Below are positions 45,979 through 57,530 of a stretch of DNA of 64,000 bases, one piece after another (the first letter of the stretch is position 1; the number at the start of each line of letters is the position of its first letter). The position numbers and the translations under genes were made by a program. The stretch lies in NCBI GenBank assembly GCA_015956445.1, contig WIUZ02000010.1, positions 186,001 through 250,000 of the forward strand, read 5' to 3'. The notes under the pieces are model-generated. The model did not search any database and was not told the DNA's origin. It was given only the letters and a program-made list of their open reading frames with translations. This stretch comes from Thelephora terrestris. Its lineage: Eukaryota > Basidiomycota > Agaricomycetes > Thelephorales > Thelephoraceae.

Positions 45979-47700
45979 ATGAGCCGTCATTTCTCCGCCA
46001 GAACCATTCCGCCTTCTCTACGTCACACCTCCATCTACTCGCTCATGAACAAAGTCAAAGACCAACCTTTACCCTCCTATTCTCCCGCTCCGACCCAACA
46101 GACTACAAAGGGTAACAAAAGGTTGTGGGCCTTCGCCCTGCTTGCAGGGATGCTTGTGTTTACTGTGAATTTCCGTGGCGTTCTCAAGGCTACAACTTGG
46201 AAGCCGTGCGCGGGATTTAGGAAGGGGAGCCTGCACACGAAGCCCAAGTCGCATTTTACACTCCCGTCCGGAGATACGATCCCGAGTGTGGCACTTGGCG
46301 AGTCTGCACCCGATATTGCCTCACTGACTTCCCATTTCATATTAATATACGCTCCAGGTGTGTGGCAAGCCGGAGGAAGGGAACTTGGTGAGGCGGTCAA
46401 GATTGCTTTAGCTGCCGGTTACCGCCATTTCGATGGTGCTTGGGCATACCGTGTACGTACACTTACAGACCTTGGTTGAAAACGGTGGTTGAAATGTCTG
46501 CCCGCAGAATGAACACGATGTCGGAAACGCGATTGTGGAGAGTGGGGTTCCTCGAGAGGATATCTTCATCACGTCCAAAGTACGTGACCTTCGGAAGTTC
46601 GGTTTACCCTATCGCTAACGCTCTTCGTAACAGCTGTGGAACTCGTTCCATGCCCCAGAAGATATTGAAGCAAGCCTGGATGAATCATTGTCTCGCCTCC
46701 GAACCTCGTACTTGGACCTCTACCTCATTCACTGGTGCGTTTTTGATGTCTCTGTCGCCGTTCCCAGCGATGACAAGGAAAGCTCAACAGGCCGATTGCA
46801 TTTAAGAAGGAACCCTACCTCAATGGGAGGATCGAGATTGATGAGGCGTTGACTGCAGACCCCTACCCTACGTGGAAGAAACTTGAAGAATTGGTCGACA
46901 AAGGCAAGATCAGAAATATCGGTGTCAGCAAGTGAGTCCGCGATCCCCTCGCTACTCTGGTTTGGTGCTGACTGTATTGAAAGCTTCAATGTGTGGAGGT
47001 AGGTAGAGGAGAGGAGCATCCACCATTGCCTGACGCCAAACTTGTAGATACGAGAACTTGACTTCCAACCCCCTCAAGTATCGTCCAGCTGTCAACCAGG
47101 TCGAACTCAGCTTCGGAAATCCACAACCGGAATTGCTCGCCGTGCGTACCCGTATTCGACCACCTTCCCGATGCCTAATGAAACACTGGCTTCTATAGTG
47201 GGCTAAGCTTCACGACGTGCTGCTCGAGGCTTATTCTCCACTCGGAAGCAGCAGACAAGTCAAGGAGACCCTTGAACTGCCGATCGTACGTGCCAAAGAT
47301 TGCGCTTGGGACTTGCAGCCCATAATCTCTTTTTTCAGATCAAGAAAATTGCGAAAGAGCTTGGGATTACACCCGCTCAGGTCATAATTTCATGGCACGT
47401 TCAACGTGGAGTCGTCGTCTTGCCAAAGAGCGTGCACGAGGGTAGGATCCGGGAAAACTTCGAGAGTATGTTTCGTGGTCCACTCTTTTCTTTCTTGCTG
47501 CGGGCTGATCACGGCGTGTCCATGTCATAGTTGTGGCCCTGCCGCAGGAAGATTTCGATCTCATTGAACGTGCTGCTGTCTCGAAGGCTCCCCAAAGGGT
47601 TATCAATCCAAGGTTCGTGACGAGCTGCTGACCACGATCATTTGCTGAGCTTCTGGAGCGTAGCAAGGAATGGGGCCTCGACTATGACATCTTCGCGTGA
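45979..47700 (+). CDS. Aldo/keto reductase with N-terminal membrane segment
   Basis: NAD(P)H-dependent aldo/keto reductase. Eleven exons (45979-46297, 46358-46452, 46508-46579, 46634-46734, 46791-46931, 46984-46998, 47048-47141, 47199-47285, 47339-47465, 47531-47612, 47664-47700) sum to 389 codons plus stop. The catalytic tetrad is visible: Asp and Tyr in YRHFDGAWAYRNE, Lys in FITSKLW and His in LYLIHW. The C-terminal cofactor motif is LPKSVHEGRIREN. About 65 residues precede the barrel, with one hydrophobic helix (LWAFALLAGMLVFTVNF), so the enzyme may be membrane-anchored, unlike most cytosolic relatives. Alternatively translation starts at Met-23. The first intron uses a GC donor. Substrate unknown. 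Confidence 0.88.
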
Positions 47701-48257
47701 ACGTCTTGTATGTCCCGGAACTAAGGAGATTACATGCCAACCATCGTTGTCTCTCTTGCTTTTCATGTTTCAAAGTATTTTGTGTTCAGTAGTCTGCATA
47801 TCTAACCGTTCCCCGGTTCTCAAGTTTTCGCCAAAGAATCCTCATCTGTATTCAGCCTCTAGGATAAACTGAGAGCCCTCGCCCGCTGTACGTACACTAC
47901 CTTCGTCCCTTCTGTATACAAAACGTGTTGAGACACGATTACGCACGTGCACCACATGTTCGCATCCACCATCGAGGATGCGGACCGCTGAAGCGCTGAT
48001 GGCTCGCGTGTGACCTTGGTCGCGCTGTCTTTCCATAGAAAGAAACAGGGGGGCTGGCGGCAGAACGAACGATTTCGGAGATTGATGAAATACTTCCGCC
48101 ACGGATGTTTATGTAAATCGTCAGTGACTTCTTCTGCGGATGGCTGTGCTGCGCCACTAGTCGTCCTAGTATCACTAGTAGTAGTATCAGGTTCAGGCCT
48201 TCCCCCGCAGTACGTCCACCACACACCTTCTTCTAACACCTACCACAAACATCGACG
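47701..48257. other. Intergenic, reductase to NLR1
   Basis: 557 bp. The last 60 bp before the NLR1 start (CACACACCTTCTTCTAACACCTACCACAAACATCGACG-like) closely match the 5' leaders of NLR2 and NLR3, so the NLR promoter or leader begins here. The rest holds no gene. Confidence 0.5.
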
Positions 48258-51190
48258 ATGGCTTCAACTTCCCAGGGAGAGAATGGGCGCAATGGCGTTC
48301 GTTCGACGTTGAATGCAGCAGTCGAAGTTATAGGCCTTGCGAAGGATGCCTGCCTCGGTATTCCGCCAGCTCAAGTCGCTTTTGGGATTGCCGGCGCCCT
48401 CCTGACCATGATTAGGGTATGTTTTCCCCTTCCCCTGCGATGCTAGTTTCTGACCCACGCTTGTGCAGGATTCATTGGCCAACCAACAGGCTTTCGTTGA
48501 TCTCGGGCTAGCATGCGCCCGTGTGTGCAAATCTCTTCACTGGGGGCTGAAGGGAAGGCAATTGGGCGATCTCAGCCCGTCAGTGCTGGAGGCGATCGAG
48601 GAGTTGACTACGTGTGTTGAGCCAGCATTCTGAACGCTGAACGGTTCGCTCACTAAGCTCTCAATCCAGAACCCTAGCCGGGATCCAGCGCGAGATTGTC
48701 GTGCTGGGTAAACGAAACGCGGCCTACCAAGCCTTCCACGCGAATGGCGACAAAGATAAGATTGCCAGGTGGAATCGGGAACTCGACAGGATCCGCCAAA
48801 TCTTCAGCGTGCGTTCGATTTTGGCATTTGAAAAGAGCCCCCCTCAGATCAAACTGGAAATCAATAATAACATGCTACTCACGGATGAGCATCTCAAGAT
48901 AATGGCAGGTCCGGAGGATGCCATCGGACCAGGTCAATCAGTGAGTACGCCTTTCTATCCGTCATCGACGAGACGCTGATGGTCCTCGAGACCCAAGACA
49001 GGTCAGTGTTTGTGAAAATCAGAGACCCGTCGCTTATCTTTGCGTAGTGGTTCTCTAGGTGAATCTCCTCCCCCGCCCCCCAGGGTTTGTTTTGGACGTG
49101 ATGAACTGCTTGAGGAGATCGTCGAATTGGCCGAAAACCTCGAACCCGTCGCTCTCATCGGTGCAGGGGGCATCGGGAAAACGTCCATCGCGCTGGCCGT
49201 CCTCCACCACGATCGCGTCAAGGACCGGTTTGGCGATAACCGACGTTTCATCCGCTGCGATCAGTTCCCAGCTTCGTACCTCCATTTTCTCGCCCGAATC
49301 TCCCAAGTTATTGGTGCAGGCGTCGAAAACCCCGAGGATTTGACTCCCTTGCGACCATTGCTGTCCTCAAGGGAGATGATCCTGTTCCTCGACAATGCTG
49401 AATTCATCCTCGACCCGCAGGGGAAGGACTCCCGAAAGATATACACCGTGGTCGAGGAGTTGAGCCGGTTCAAGAACATATGCCTTTGGATCACCTCGCG
49501 CATCACCACTGTTCCCCCACACTGCAAGCGTACAGTCGTCCCTAGACTGTCAGCGGAATCAGCATGCGACATCTTCTATGCCATCCACACCAACGGCGGA
49601 CGATCAGACATTATCAACGAGCTTGTGAGGCAACTAGATTTCCACGCGCTCTCAATCACACTGCTTGCTACCACAGCCGCTCAGAACGTATGGGATCACA
49701 ATCGATTGGCCAGGGAATGGGACGTGAGCCAAGTGCAGGTACTTCGGACACATCCCAACGAGAGCCTGGCTGCAACCATTGAACTCTCACTCGGCTCCCC
49801 GACATTCCGCCAACTCATCCCTTCATCAGGATCCCACCCAATTGAAGTCCCTCCAACGAAATTCCAGAGACTTGCTGCTTCCCCAACATTCAGCAAATTC
49901 ATCCCTTCTCCGATCCTCTGCAAACTTGATCCTTCTCCAATCCCCCGCAGAATCCCCCCCAGTGCTCGTGAACTGCTTGAAGTCGTCGCATTCTTTCCAC
50001 AAGGGATCGACGAGAAAAACCTCGACTGGTTATTTCCCACGACCCCCAACAGAAAGAACATCTTCGACAAATTCTGCATGCTCTCTTTGACACACCGAAA
50101 CAACGGGTTCATCACGATGTTGGCTCCGATCAGAGACTATCTCTGCCCCCCCAATCCGGAATCTTGTCCCCTCCTCTGTGCAACCAAGGATCGTTACTTC
50201 AGCCGGTTGTCAGTTCACCTCGATCCTGATGAGCCCGGATTCCGAGAAGCGGAGTGGATCAAGTCTGAGGATGTAAACGTTGAGCATTTGCTCGACGTCT
50301 TTACTTCAATTTACCCGAGCGCTTGGGAGGTCTGGGATGTTTGCCATCACTTTGTGGATCACCTCTATTGGCACAAGCCACGGCACACTTTACTGGGGCC
50401 GAAGATTGAAGGCCTCCCCGATGATCATCGCTCCAAGGCTGAATGCCTGTTTAGGCTCTCGAAGTTGTTTGGATTGGTCGGAAATCACGCAGAACAAAAG
50501 CAACTGCTTATCCATACCTTGACTCTCGAGAGGGAGAAGGGGGATGGTGTTGGGGTTGCTCAGACATTACTGTTCCTATGTGATGTCAATCGGATACTTG
50601 GATTATACGCGGAAGGAATAAAGCAAGCAGAAGAAGCATTGAAAATCTACAAACGGCGCAGGAAAACAATCGATCAAGCGCAATGTTTGAATCAGCTCGC
50701 TTGGTTGCTGCTCGAGGACAAACAGCTCAACGCTGCAGAAAACGCGGCATCACGTGCGATTGATCTGGAGAAAGGCCAAGAATTCCACCTCTGCGAATCT
50801 CATGGTGTCCTTGGCGTGGTATGTCATCGCAGGGGAGAGAAAGAGAAGGCGTTGGAACATTTGCAGACAGCCCTCCAAATCGCGTCCCGCTTCAATTGGC
50901 AAAATGCACTATTTTGGATTCATTATTGTATGGCGGAGCTATTCTCGTCCAAAGGCGAGTCGGGCACTGCGAACACCCACATTCAACAGGCCAAATCCCA
51001 CACGGTCGGCAACACATACAACCTGGGCCTCGCGATGGAATTGCAAGCTCGGGTTTGGTTCCAGCAACATAGGCTAGAAGATGCGAGAACCGAGGGTTTG
51101 GCCGCATTGGAGATCTACGAGAGGCTTGGGGAGTCGAAGGATGCAGGGGAATGCCGAGAACTCCTCCAAAAAATCGAACAAGTAAACTAG
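48258..51190 (+). CDS. NLR-like protein 1: helical N-domain, NB-ARC/STAND NTPase, TPR
   Basis: Six exons (48258-48416, 48469-48611, 48670-48808, 48848-48940, 48973-49001, 49048-51190) sum to 901 codons plus stop. Residues 1-180 form a helical domain (IPPAQVAFGIAGALLTMIRD, then ELTTTLAGIQREI) resembling the MLKL/HeLo-like four-helix bundle that heads many agaricomycete STAND proteins. A Pro run leads to the NTPase: Walker A GAGGIGKTS at 226-234, Walker B REMILFLDNAE near 300, and a sensor-like ICLWITSRITT. After a 27-bp-repeat linker comes the winged-helix-like block LLEVVAFFPQGIDEKNLDWL, then about eight TPR-like helices to the end. By analogy with fungal NLRs it may sense a ligand and trigger heterokaryon-type or defence cell death; this is inference. 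Confidence 0.85.
49795..49968 (+). repeat. Degenerate 27-bp in-frame repeats in NLR1 linker
   Basis: Units such as SPTFSKFIP, SPILCKLDP and SPIPRRIPP, each 27 nt, lie between the NTPase and the winged-helix-like block. The first unit (SPTFRQLIP) belongs to the family backbone. Equivalent tracts are at about 55240-55413 (NLR2) and 63043-63216 (NLR3). Confidence 0.75.
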
Positions 51191-53687
51191 TCTATCCCAG
51201 ACAAATCGGATCAGGCAGTGGTGAGTTTTCTGGACACGATGCTGCCTCCCATCCTTACTAACTCACGTCCCATCTCCAAGCTTATTGTTTAATCCTTAGC
51301 ACACCATCTGGCATTTTCTGGATCGAGGTTCTGAACAGATGCCTCGTTCCCAGACGCAGCATTCATCACCCTCTTTCTCTCAAGCACCCTGTCCATCATA
51401 CCTGTACATCATTCTATGTGTTATTATTTTGCTGTGTTCATCGCCGGCATGTATCATCTTTAGGTGGTCCCATTTTCTCTCCCGGTCTTCTTTCTTCTTC
51501 CTTCGGTCCTGGGGCCACCAATCCCAACCGCACCTGTAAACCTCCCGACCTACGATAGGTACTAGCACATGGAAATTCCTTTGGTCTGGCTCAAGCGCGA
51601 GGCCTATCTTAGTTGCATCGTGTCATCAGGCTGTCGGTTGGTGTCCACGCGTCCGGGCATTCAACGGACAGAGTTGACACACCGGCCTCATGCGCGCGGG
51701 ATGCTGCCAATCAGTCCCGTGGAAAGAAAAAGCGAGCCTCAGAGTTGATTTGTAGCTCACGTATGTCCGGCATTTGAAGCCGTTCGTTTTTCAGGCATCT
51801 TCTCTGCGAATGTCCCACGGAGTCTGCAGATCAAAAATCCATTTGCATTTCGAGAGCACGGGTGTCTGGGTACTGAGAGTCGACTCGCGGTAGCTTGTGC
51901 TGTAGGGTACGAATAAATATGTATATGTTATCGTTTCGCAGCATCGACACCTCACAATTTGGATCGCGGTTACATGATGGAAAGTCCATGACTAAACAAA
52001 GCGCGCGTCAGCATCCATCGTAACGCTCGGATCTGATCGCAGGCGAAACAATCGGCGGAGGGCGGGTGCTCGAACTCACTTTGCTTCCCTATGATACGCC
52101 ATAGATTCCTTATCGTCACCAGAGAACTTCCTGACCCCAGTCAATTGGAACACAGATCGCAGTACGCCTAGCGTGGCTAGCTCGGGCCGTGTCCGTTGAT
52201 GGATCTCGTCTCGGAATTCCATCGAGGCTGTCCAGAGTCTACACGTCGGATGAGGGAAGGGAGGAGGGATGGGTCGTGGTCGTTGATCAAAGTCACTTCG
52301 CAGCAGAGTGCTTCCTCGCCTGGACCTTTAAGTCCTAGCTGGGTCTTGCTATCGAGCTCTTCGTGAGCTTCGTTCTCAGAAACCAGTTGTTGGAGCTTGA
52401 ATGCCAGAAACGAAACAAACGGTTAGCCAAATCGAAAAACCGAGTTGACGTGGAGACAGGACGCACCAACTCAAAGAACCCGACTTGTTTCATGAACTTC
52501 GGACTGCCGCACAAAAGAACAAACTTTGTTTCGCGGAAATTCTCAACCAACACACGCGCAGAGTCCTCAGGCAACTCGAGCAACTGGAGGAGGCTAATAG
52601 CTGGCGATGTGACCGAACTTCAGATGGGGGACCGCTGGTGAAATACCCCCTTAGGATATCCTGGGGAGTACGCCCCTCTGCGACACTCTCCTTAGCATCT
52701 TCGATAGCGCAACGAGAGGGAAGAGGGCCGTTCAGAATCACGAGCAACGTGGCAGGAACGTCGCGGGGGCTCGGCAGCTGTTGAGGACATAGGAAGCAGT
52801 CGCCCTCGCTTCTGGGAGGAGGGCGTGGATCCGTAGAGGCGAACGTCTCGATGAACCACATCGGTAAAGCGGATCCTCTTGTACGTGCGACTTGAAGCTT
52901 GAGGGCCTGGGGTTGAATGGAGTGCCCAGCTGCGACTTGGCCATCGGGGATTTGGGTCTTCTCCGTAAGATTCGGCACCCGAGCTCAGAAAACTTGGTGT
53001 TGCCTTTGAGAATCAAGCCGGCTAGGCCATTGAACCGCACGACTGCAAAGCCCGTGAGTCGCAAGGGGCTCGGACACGGAACAGAAACTCACCAGCTCCT
53101 TATTTCCTTTCGCTTTTTGTAGTATCGCGCCGATACCGGGACTGAACCATTCCAAAATTTCCTGACGTCCAAGTTCTAATTCTTCTGAAAAGATATTCAA
53201 GAGTGGAGGGTGTTCAGAAGTCACGACTCTTGCTACAGCGAACGCGCTCCTACTTTCTATACTGAACCGGAGGAAAATTTGGTCTTGGAGCAAGGCGAAG
53301 ATATGGATCCGATCATTCTCTCTAGAACTGATCCGACGAGTGAACCATTCCTCGTAGAGGAGTTGAGCCTCGTCGTAGGCGTACGGGGTGATTGGAACGT
53401 ATGAAGCAAACGAAAGTGCGCGCGTCTCGCAGTCGTCTCAGAGTGAGCCATTCGCCCAGTAGCCCTGGATTACCGTTAAAAACGGTGATTTACGAATAGA
53501 CTACGACCAAATCCGAACGCTCCGAGTCTCTCAACGAACGTTTCAGTGGCCAGTTACTAGGGTTTTTGCTCGTTGGATGGCTGTGCTTACACGAGGCGCG
53601 CGGAGGAGTCACTGTCTTCCTATTACACCTTTCCGCGCAGCATGTGTGCCACACACCCTTTCCTCACACCTACCACAAACATCGACG
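51191..53687. other. Intergenic NLR1-NLR2, made mostly of duplicated flanks
   Basis: 51.19-51.72 kb matches the 3' flank of NLR2 (56.7-57.18 kb). From about 52.77 kb to the NLR2 start it matches 60.53-61.51 kb, including the exon-like segment that heads the PP2C gene there. 51.75-52.7 kb has no recognised content. No intact gene. Confidence 0.6.
52770..53687. repeat. Duplicated segment upstream of NLR2 (copy A)
   Basis: About 0.9 kb, collinear with 60530-61511. Matches include TGCCCAGCTGCGACTTGGCCAT (here TGCGACTTGGCCATCGGGG), GACTGCAAAGCCCGT, TCGCAAGGGGCTCGGACACG and CCATTCCAAAATTT. On the minus strand it contains the same MAKSQLGT start as the chimeric PP2C, but the frame then diverges and is broken. 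Confidence 0.75.
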
Positions 53688-56600
53688 ATGGCTTCAACTT
53701 CCCAGACACAGAAAGGGCGCGATGGCGTTCGCTCGATGCTAAGTGCAGCCATCAAAATTATAAGTGTTGCGAAACTTGCCTGCCACGGCATTCCGCCAGC
53801 TCAGGCTGCTTTTGGGATTGCCGGCGACCTCTTGACCATGATTAGGGTATGTTTCCCCCTTCCTCTGCGATGCTTAGTTTCTGATCCACGCTTGTCTAGG
53901 ACTCATTGACCAACCAACAGGATTTTGTCGATCTTGGACGAGCATGCGCCGATGTCTGCAGGATTCTCGACCGGGGACTGAAGGGAAGGCAATTGGGCGA
54001 TCTCAGCCCATCAGTGCTGGAGGCGATCGGAGAGTTGACTACGTGGGTCGAGCCAGCATTCTGAACGCCGAATGATTTGCTCAATGAACTCTCAATCCAG
54101 AACCCTGGCCGGGATCCAGAGCGAGATCGTCAAACTGGGTAAACGAAACGCGGCCTCTCAAGCCGTCGACGCGAATAGCGACAAGGATAAGATTGTCAGG
54201 TGGAACCGGGACCTCGATCGGATCCGCCAAATCTTTAACGTGCGTTCAGTCAGTTCTGCTCCCTGTGTGGCATCTGATAAAAACCCCCCTCAGATCGAAC
54301 TGGATATCAATACCAATATCCTAGTCACGGATATCCATCGCAAGATGATGGCAAGTCCGGAGGATGCCATCGGACAACGTCAATCGGTAAGTACAGCCTT
54401 CTATTCGACATCGGCGAGACGCTGATGGTCCTCGAGACTCATGCCAGGTCAGTATTTGTGAAGGCCCGGAGGCCCATCGCTTACCTTTGCGTAGTGTTAC
54501 CCTAGGAGAATCTCCTCCCCCTCCTCCCAGGGCCTGCTTCGGACGTGACAAACTGATTAAGGAAATCGTCGGTCTCGCCGAAAACCTCGAACCCGTCGCT
54601 CTCATCGGTGCAGGGGGCATCGGAAAAACGTCCATCGCGCTGGCCGTCCTCCACCACGATCGCGTCAAGGACCGGTTTGGCGACAACCGACGATTCCTCC
54701 GCTGCGATCGGTTCCCACCTTCGTACCTCCACTTTCTCGCCCGGATCTCCCAAGTTATTGGTGCGGGCGTCGCAAACCCTGAGGATTTGACTCCCTTGCG
54801 ACCATTTCTATCTTCGAGGGAGATGATCCTGTTCCTTGACAATGCTGAATCTATTCTCGACCCACAGGGAGCGGATTCCCAGAAGATAAAAGCCGCGGTG
54901 GAGGAATTGAGCCGGTTCGAGAACATTTGCCTTGGGATTACCTCGCGCATCACCACTGTCCCCCCACACTGCAACCGTCCAGTCGTCCCCACACTGTCGG
55001 CAGAATCGGCATGCGACATCTTCTATGCCATCTACACCAACGGCGGACGATCAAACGTCATCAGCGACCTTCTCAGGCAACTAGATTTCCACGCACTCTC
55101 AATCACACTGCTTGCTACCACGGCCGCTCAGAACATGTGGGATTGCGATCGATTGGCCAAGGAGTGGGATGCACGCCGAGTGCAGGTACTTCAGACACCC
55201 GACAAAGACAGCCTGGCTGCGACAATTGAACTCTCACTCGGCTCCCCGACATTCCTCCAACTCGTCCCTCCATCAGAACCCCACCGACCCGTCCCTCGAT
55301 CAAAATTCCACCGACTTGCTGCTTCCCCAGCCTTCAGCAAGTTTATCCCTTCTCCGATCCTCCGCAAAGTGGACCCTTCTCCAATCCCCCGTGAAATCCC
55401 CCCTAGTGCCCGTGAGCTCCTCGAAGTTGTTGCATTCTTTCCGCAAGGGATCGACGAAAAAAACCTCGACTGGTTATTTCCCACGACCCCCAACAGAAAG
55501 GACATCTTTGACAAATTCTGTGTTCTCTCTTTGACGCACCGAAACAACGGGTTCATCACAATGTTGGCTCCGATCAGAGACTACCTCTGCCCCCTCGATC
55601 CGGAATCCTCCCCCCTCCTCTGTGCAACCAAGGATCGTTACTTCACCCGGTTGTCAGCTTACCTTGATCCTGATGAACCCGGATTCCAAGAAGCGGAGTG
55701 GATCAAGTCCGAGGATGTAAACGTTGAGCATTTGCTTGATGTCTTCATTTCAATCAACCCGGGCGCTTGGGAGGTCTGGGATGCTTGTGAACACTTTATG
55801 AACCACCTCTATTGGCACAAGCCACGGCACACTTTGCTGGCGCCAAAGATTGAAGGCCTCCCCGATGGTCATCAATCTAAGGCTAATTGCTTGTTTGAGC
55901 TCTCGACGTTGTTTAGATCGATCGGAAATTGGGCAGAAGAAAAGCGACTACTTGTTCATACTTTGACGCTCGAGAGGGAGAAGGGGGACGATGTTTGGGT
56001 TGCTCGAACATTGAGGTTCCTATGCGATGTAAATCGGATGCTTGGACTTTACAAGGAAGGAATCCAACAAGCGGAGGAAGCATTGGAAATCTATAAACGG
56101 AGCAGGGACACGTTCAATCAAGTGCAATGTTTGAATGCGCTCGCTTTCTTGTTGCTTGAGGACGAACAACTCGACGGTGCAGAAAACGCGGCATCACACG
56201 CGATCGATCTAATCCCGGAGAAAGGCCAAGAATTTCAGCTCTGCCAATCTCATCTAGTCCTTGGCTTGATATACCGTCACATGGGAGAGAAAAAGAAGGC
56301 GTTGGACCATTTCGAGACAGCCCTCCGAATCGCATCCCGCTTCAATTGGCAACATTCACTATTTTGGAATCATTACGCCATGGCAGCGCTATTCTCGTCC
56401 GAAGGCGAGTTTGGCACTGCAAACACCCACGTTCAACAAGCCAAATCCCACACGGTCGACAACGCATACAATCTGGGTTCCGCAATGGGATTGCAGGCTC
56501 TAGTTTGGTTTCAGCAACGTAAGCTGGAAGAGGCGAGATCCGAGGGTTTGGCCGCACTGGAGGTCTATGAGAGGCTCGGAGCGGCGAAGGATGTTGGGGA

Positions 56601-56715
56601 TTGCAGAGAACTCCTCCAAGAAATTGAACAAGCGATCGAAAGCCAGTCTGTCTCGGGCAAACCAGATTCCAGTGGTGAGTTTTCCGTACGCGATGCTGCC
56701 TCCCATCCTTGCTGA
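53688..56715 (+). CDS. NLR-like protein 2: helical N-domain, NB-ARC/STAND NTPase, TPR
   Basis: Paralogue of NLR1 with the same six-exon plan (53688-53846, 53900-54042, 54101-54239, 54294-54386, 54419-54447, 54495-56715), 927 codons plus stop. The helical N-domain reads IPPAQAAFGIAGDLLTMIR. Walker A is GAGGIGKTS, Walker B REMILFLDNAE, the sensor-like strand is ICLGITSRITT, and LLEVVAFFPQGIDEKNLDWL follows the repeat linker. TPR-like helices run to about residue 895. The C-terminus extends beyond that of NLR1 (SQSVSGKPDSSGEFSVRD); an alternative is a final intron from a GTGAGT donor at 56674, ending a few codons later. The NTPase exon is nearly identical to NLR3. Confidence 0.85.
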
Positions 56716-57084
56716 CCCCATCTATAAGCTTGACGTGTAGCACCTGGTGCACCGTCTGGCGTCAACTTCCTGACCAAGGAATCCCGGATCCGGACAAGTG
56801 CCTCATTCCCGGGCGGAACATTTGTCACTCTTTCTCCTAGACACCCCGTCCATCACACCCGCACATCGTTCCATCTCTTATCATTTTACCGTGTTCATCG
56901 CTGGCATGTATCATCTTTAAGTAGACCTATTTTCTCTCCTGGCCTTCTTCCTTCTACCTTCCATTCCGAGGCCACCAATGCCAGCCGCACCCGTAAACAA
57001 TCCGACCTGCGATGGTGAGCAGCACATTGAAACCCTTTTGGTCTTACTGCAAGCGCGAGGCCTGTTCTTAACTACATCGTGTGA

Positions 57085-57411
57085 TCAGGTTGTCGGTCGA
57101 TGTCCGTGCGTCCCGGCATTCAACAGACAGAGTTGGCGCACCGGCCTCATGCGCACGGGATGCTGCCAACCAGTGAGGTGGGTCGCCTTGGAGACGACAT
57201 TGTCCCCAGCCTTGTTCTTGAGAAGAAACGGGGTTTCGTCCTGTCTTCGGATAGCTAAGCAAGCATCAATGAACCTCGGGTCGAGGTTAAGTTGCTCGGG
57301 GATGGACACTGCTGATGAGAGCGTAGGAAAAAGAACAGAAGGATCATTGTGCGATGAGACAACCAAGAAAATATAAAGTAATGCGCTTGTGAAGATAACG
57401 AGAAGCAGCAA
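57085..57411 (-). CDS. Possible small membrane-anchored protein or gene fragment
   Basis: 108-codon open frame starting with a hydrophobic segment (MLLLVIFTSALLYIFLVV) followed by a soluble stretch DPRFIDACLAIRRQDETPFL. The 3' end runs into the sequence shared with the NLR1 3' flank, so the frame may be a truncated gene fused to duplicated DNA. I do not recognise a family. Confidence 0.25.
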   Translation of the reverse strand: MLLLVIFTSALLYIFLVVSSHNDPSVLFPTLSSAVSIPEQLNLDPRFIDACLAIRRQDETPFLLKNKAGDNVVSKATHLTGWQHPVRMRPVRQLCLLNAGTHGHRPTT

Positions 57412-57466
57412 GATGGCGATATTTCAGGGGGTGCGCAGCAGCGCACTAGGCGACGGGGGTAGTCTG

Positions 57467-57530
57467 GAATCCAGCCTCAAATTTAGAGGCGAGGAGGACG
57501 CAATTCGGAAGGGCACGATACCCATAGACG
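57467..57530. repeat. Dispersed repeat, copy 2 (see 21.81-21.87 kb)
   Basis: Near-identical to 21808-21870 over about 60 bp, including GGCGAGGAGGACGC, despite being 36 kb away and in unrelated surroundings. Confidence 0.6.

Noticed and set aside
49040-49047. TTG start at 49040 for NLR1 (and at 54487 for NLR2)
   Set aside because: This falls at a splice acceptor (GCGTAG); the spliced upstream exons give a full N-domain in all three paralogues.
52490-52978. 162-codon minus-strand frame before NLR2
   Set aside because: It spans the duplicated segment and its codons do not match the frame used in the PP2C copy; treated as a shadow.
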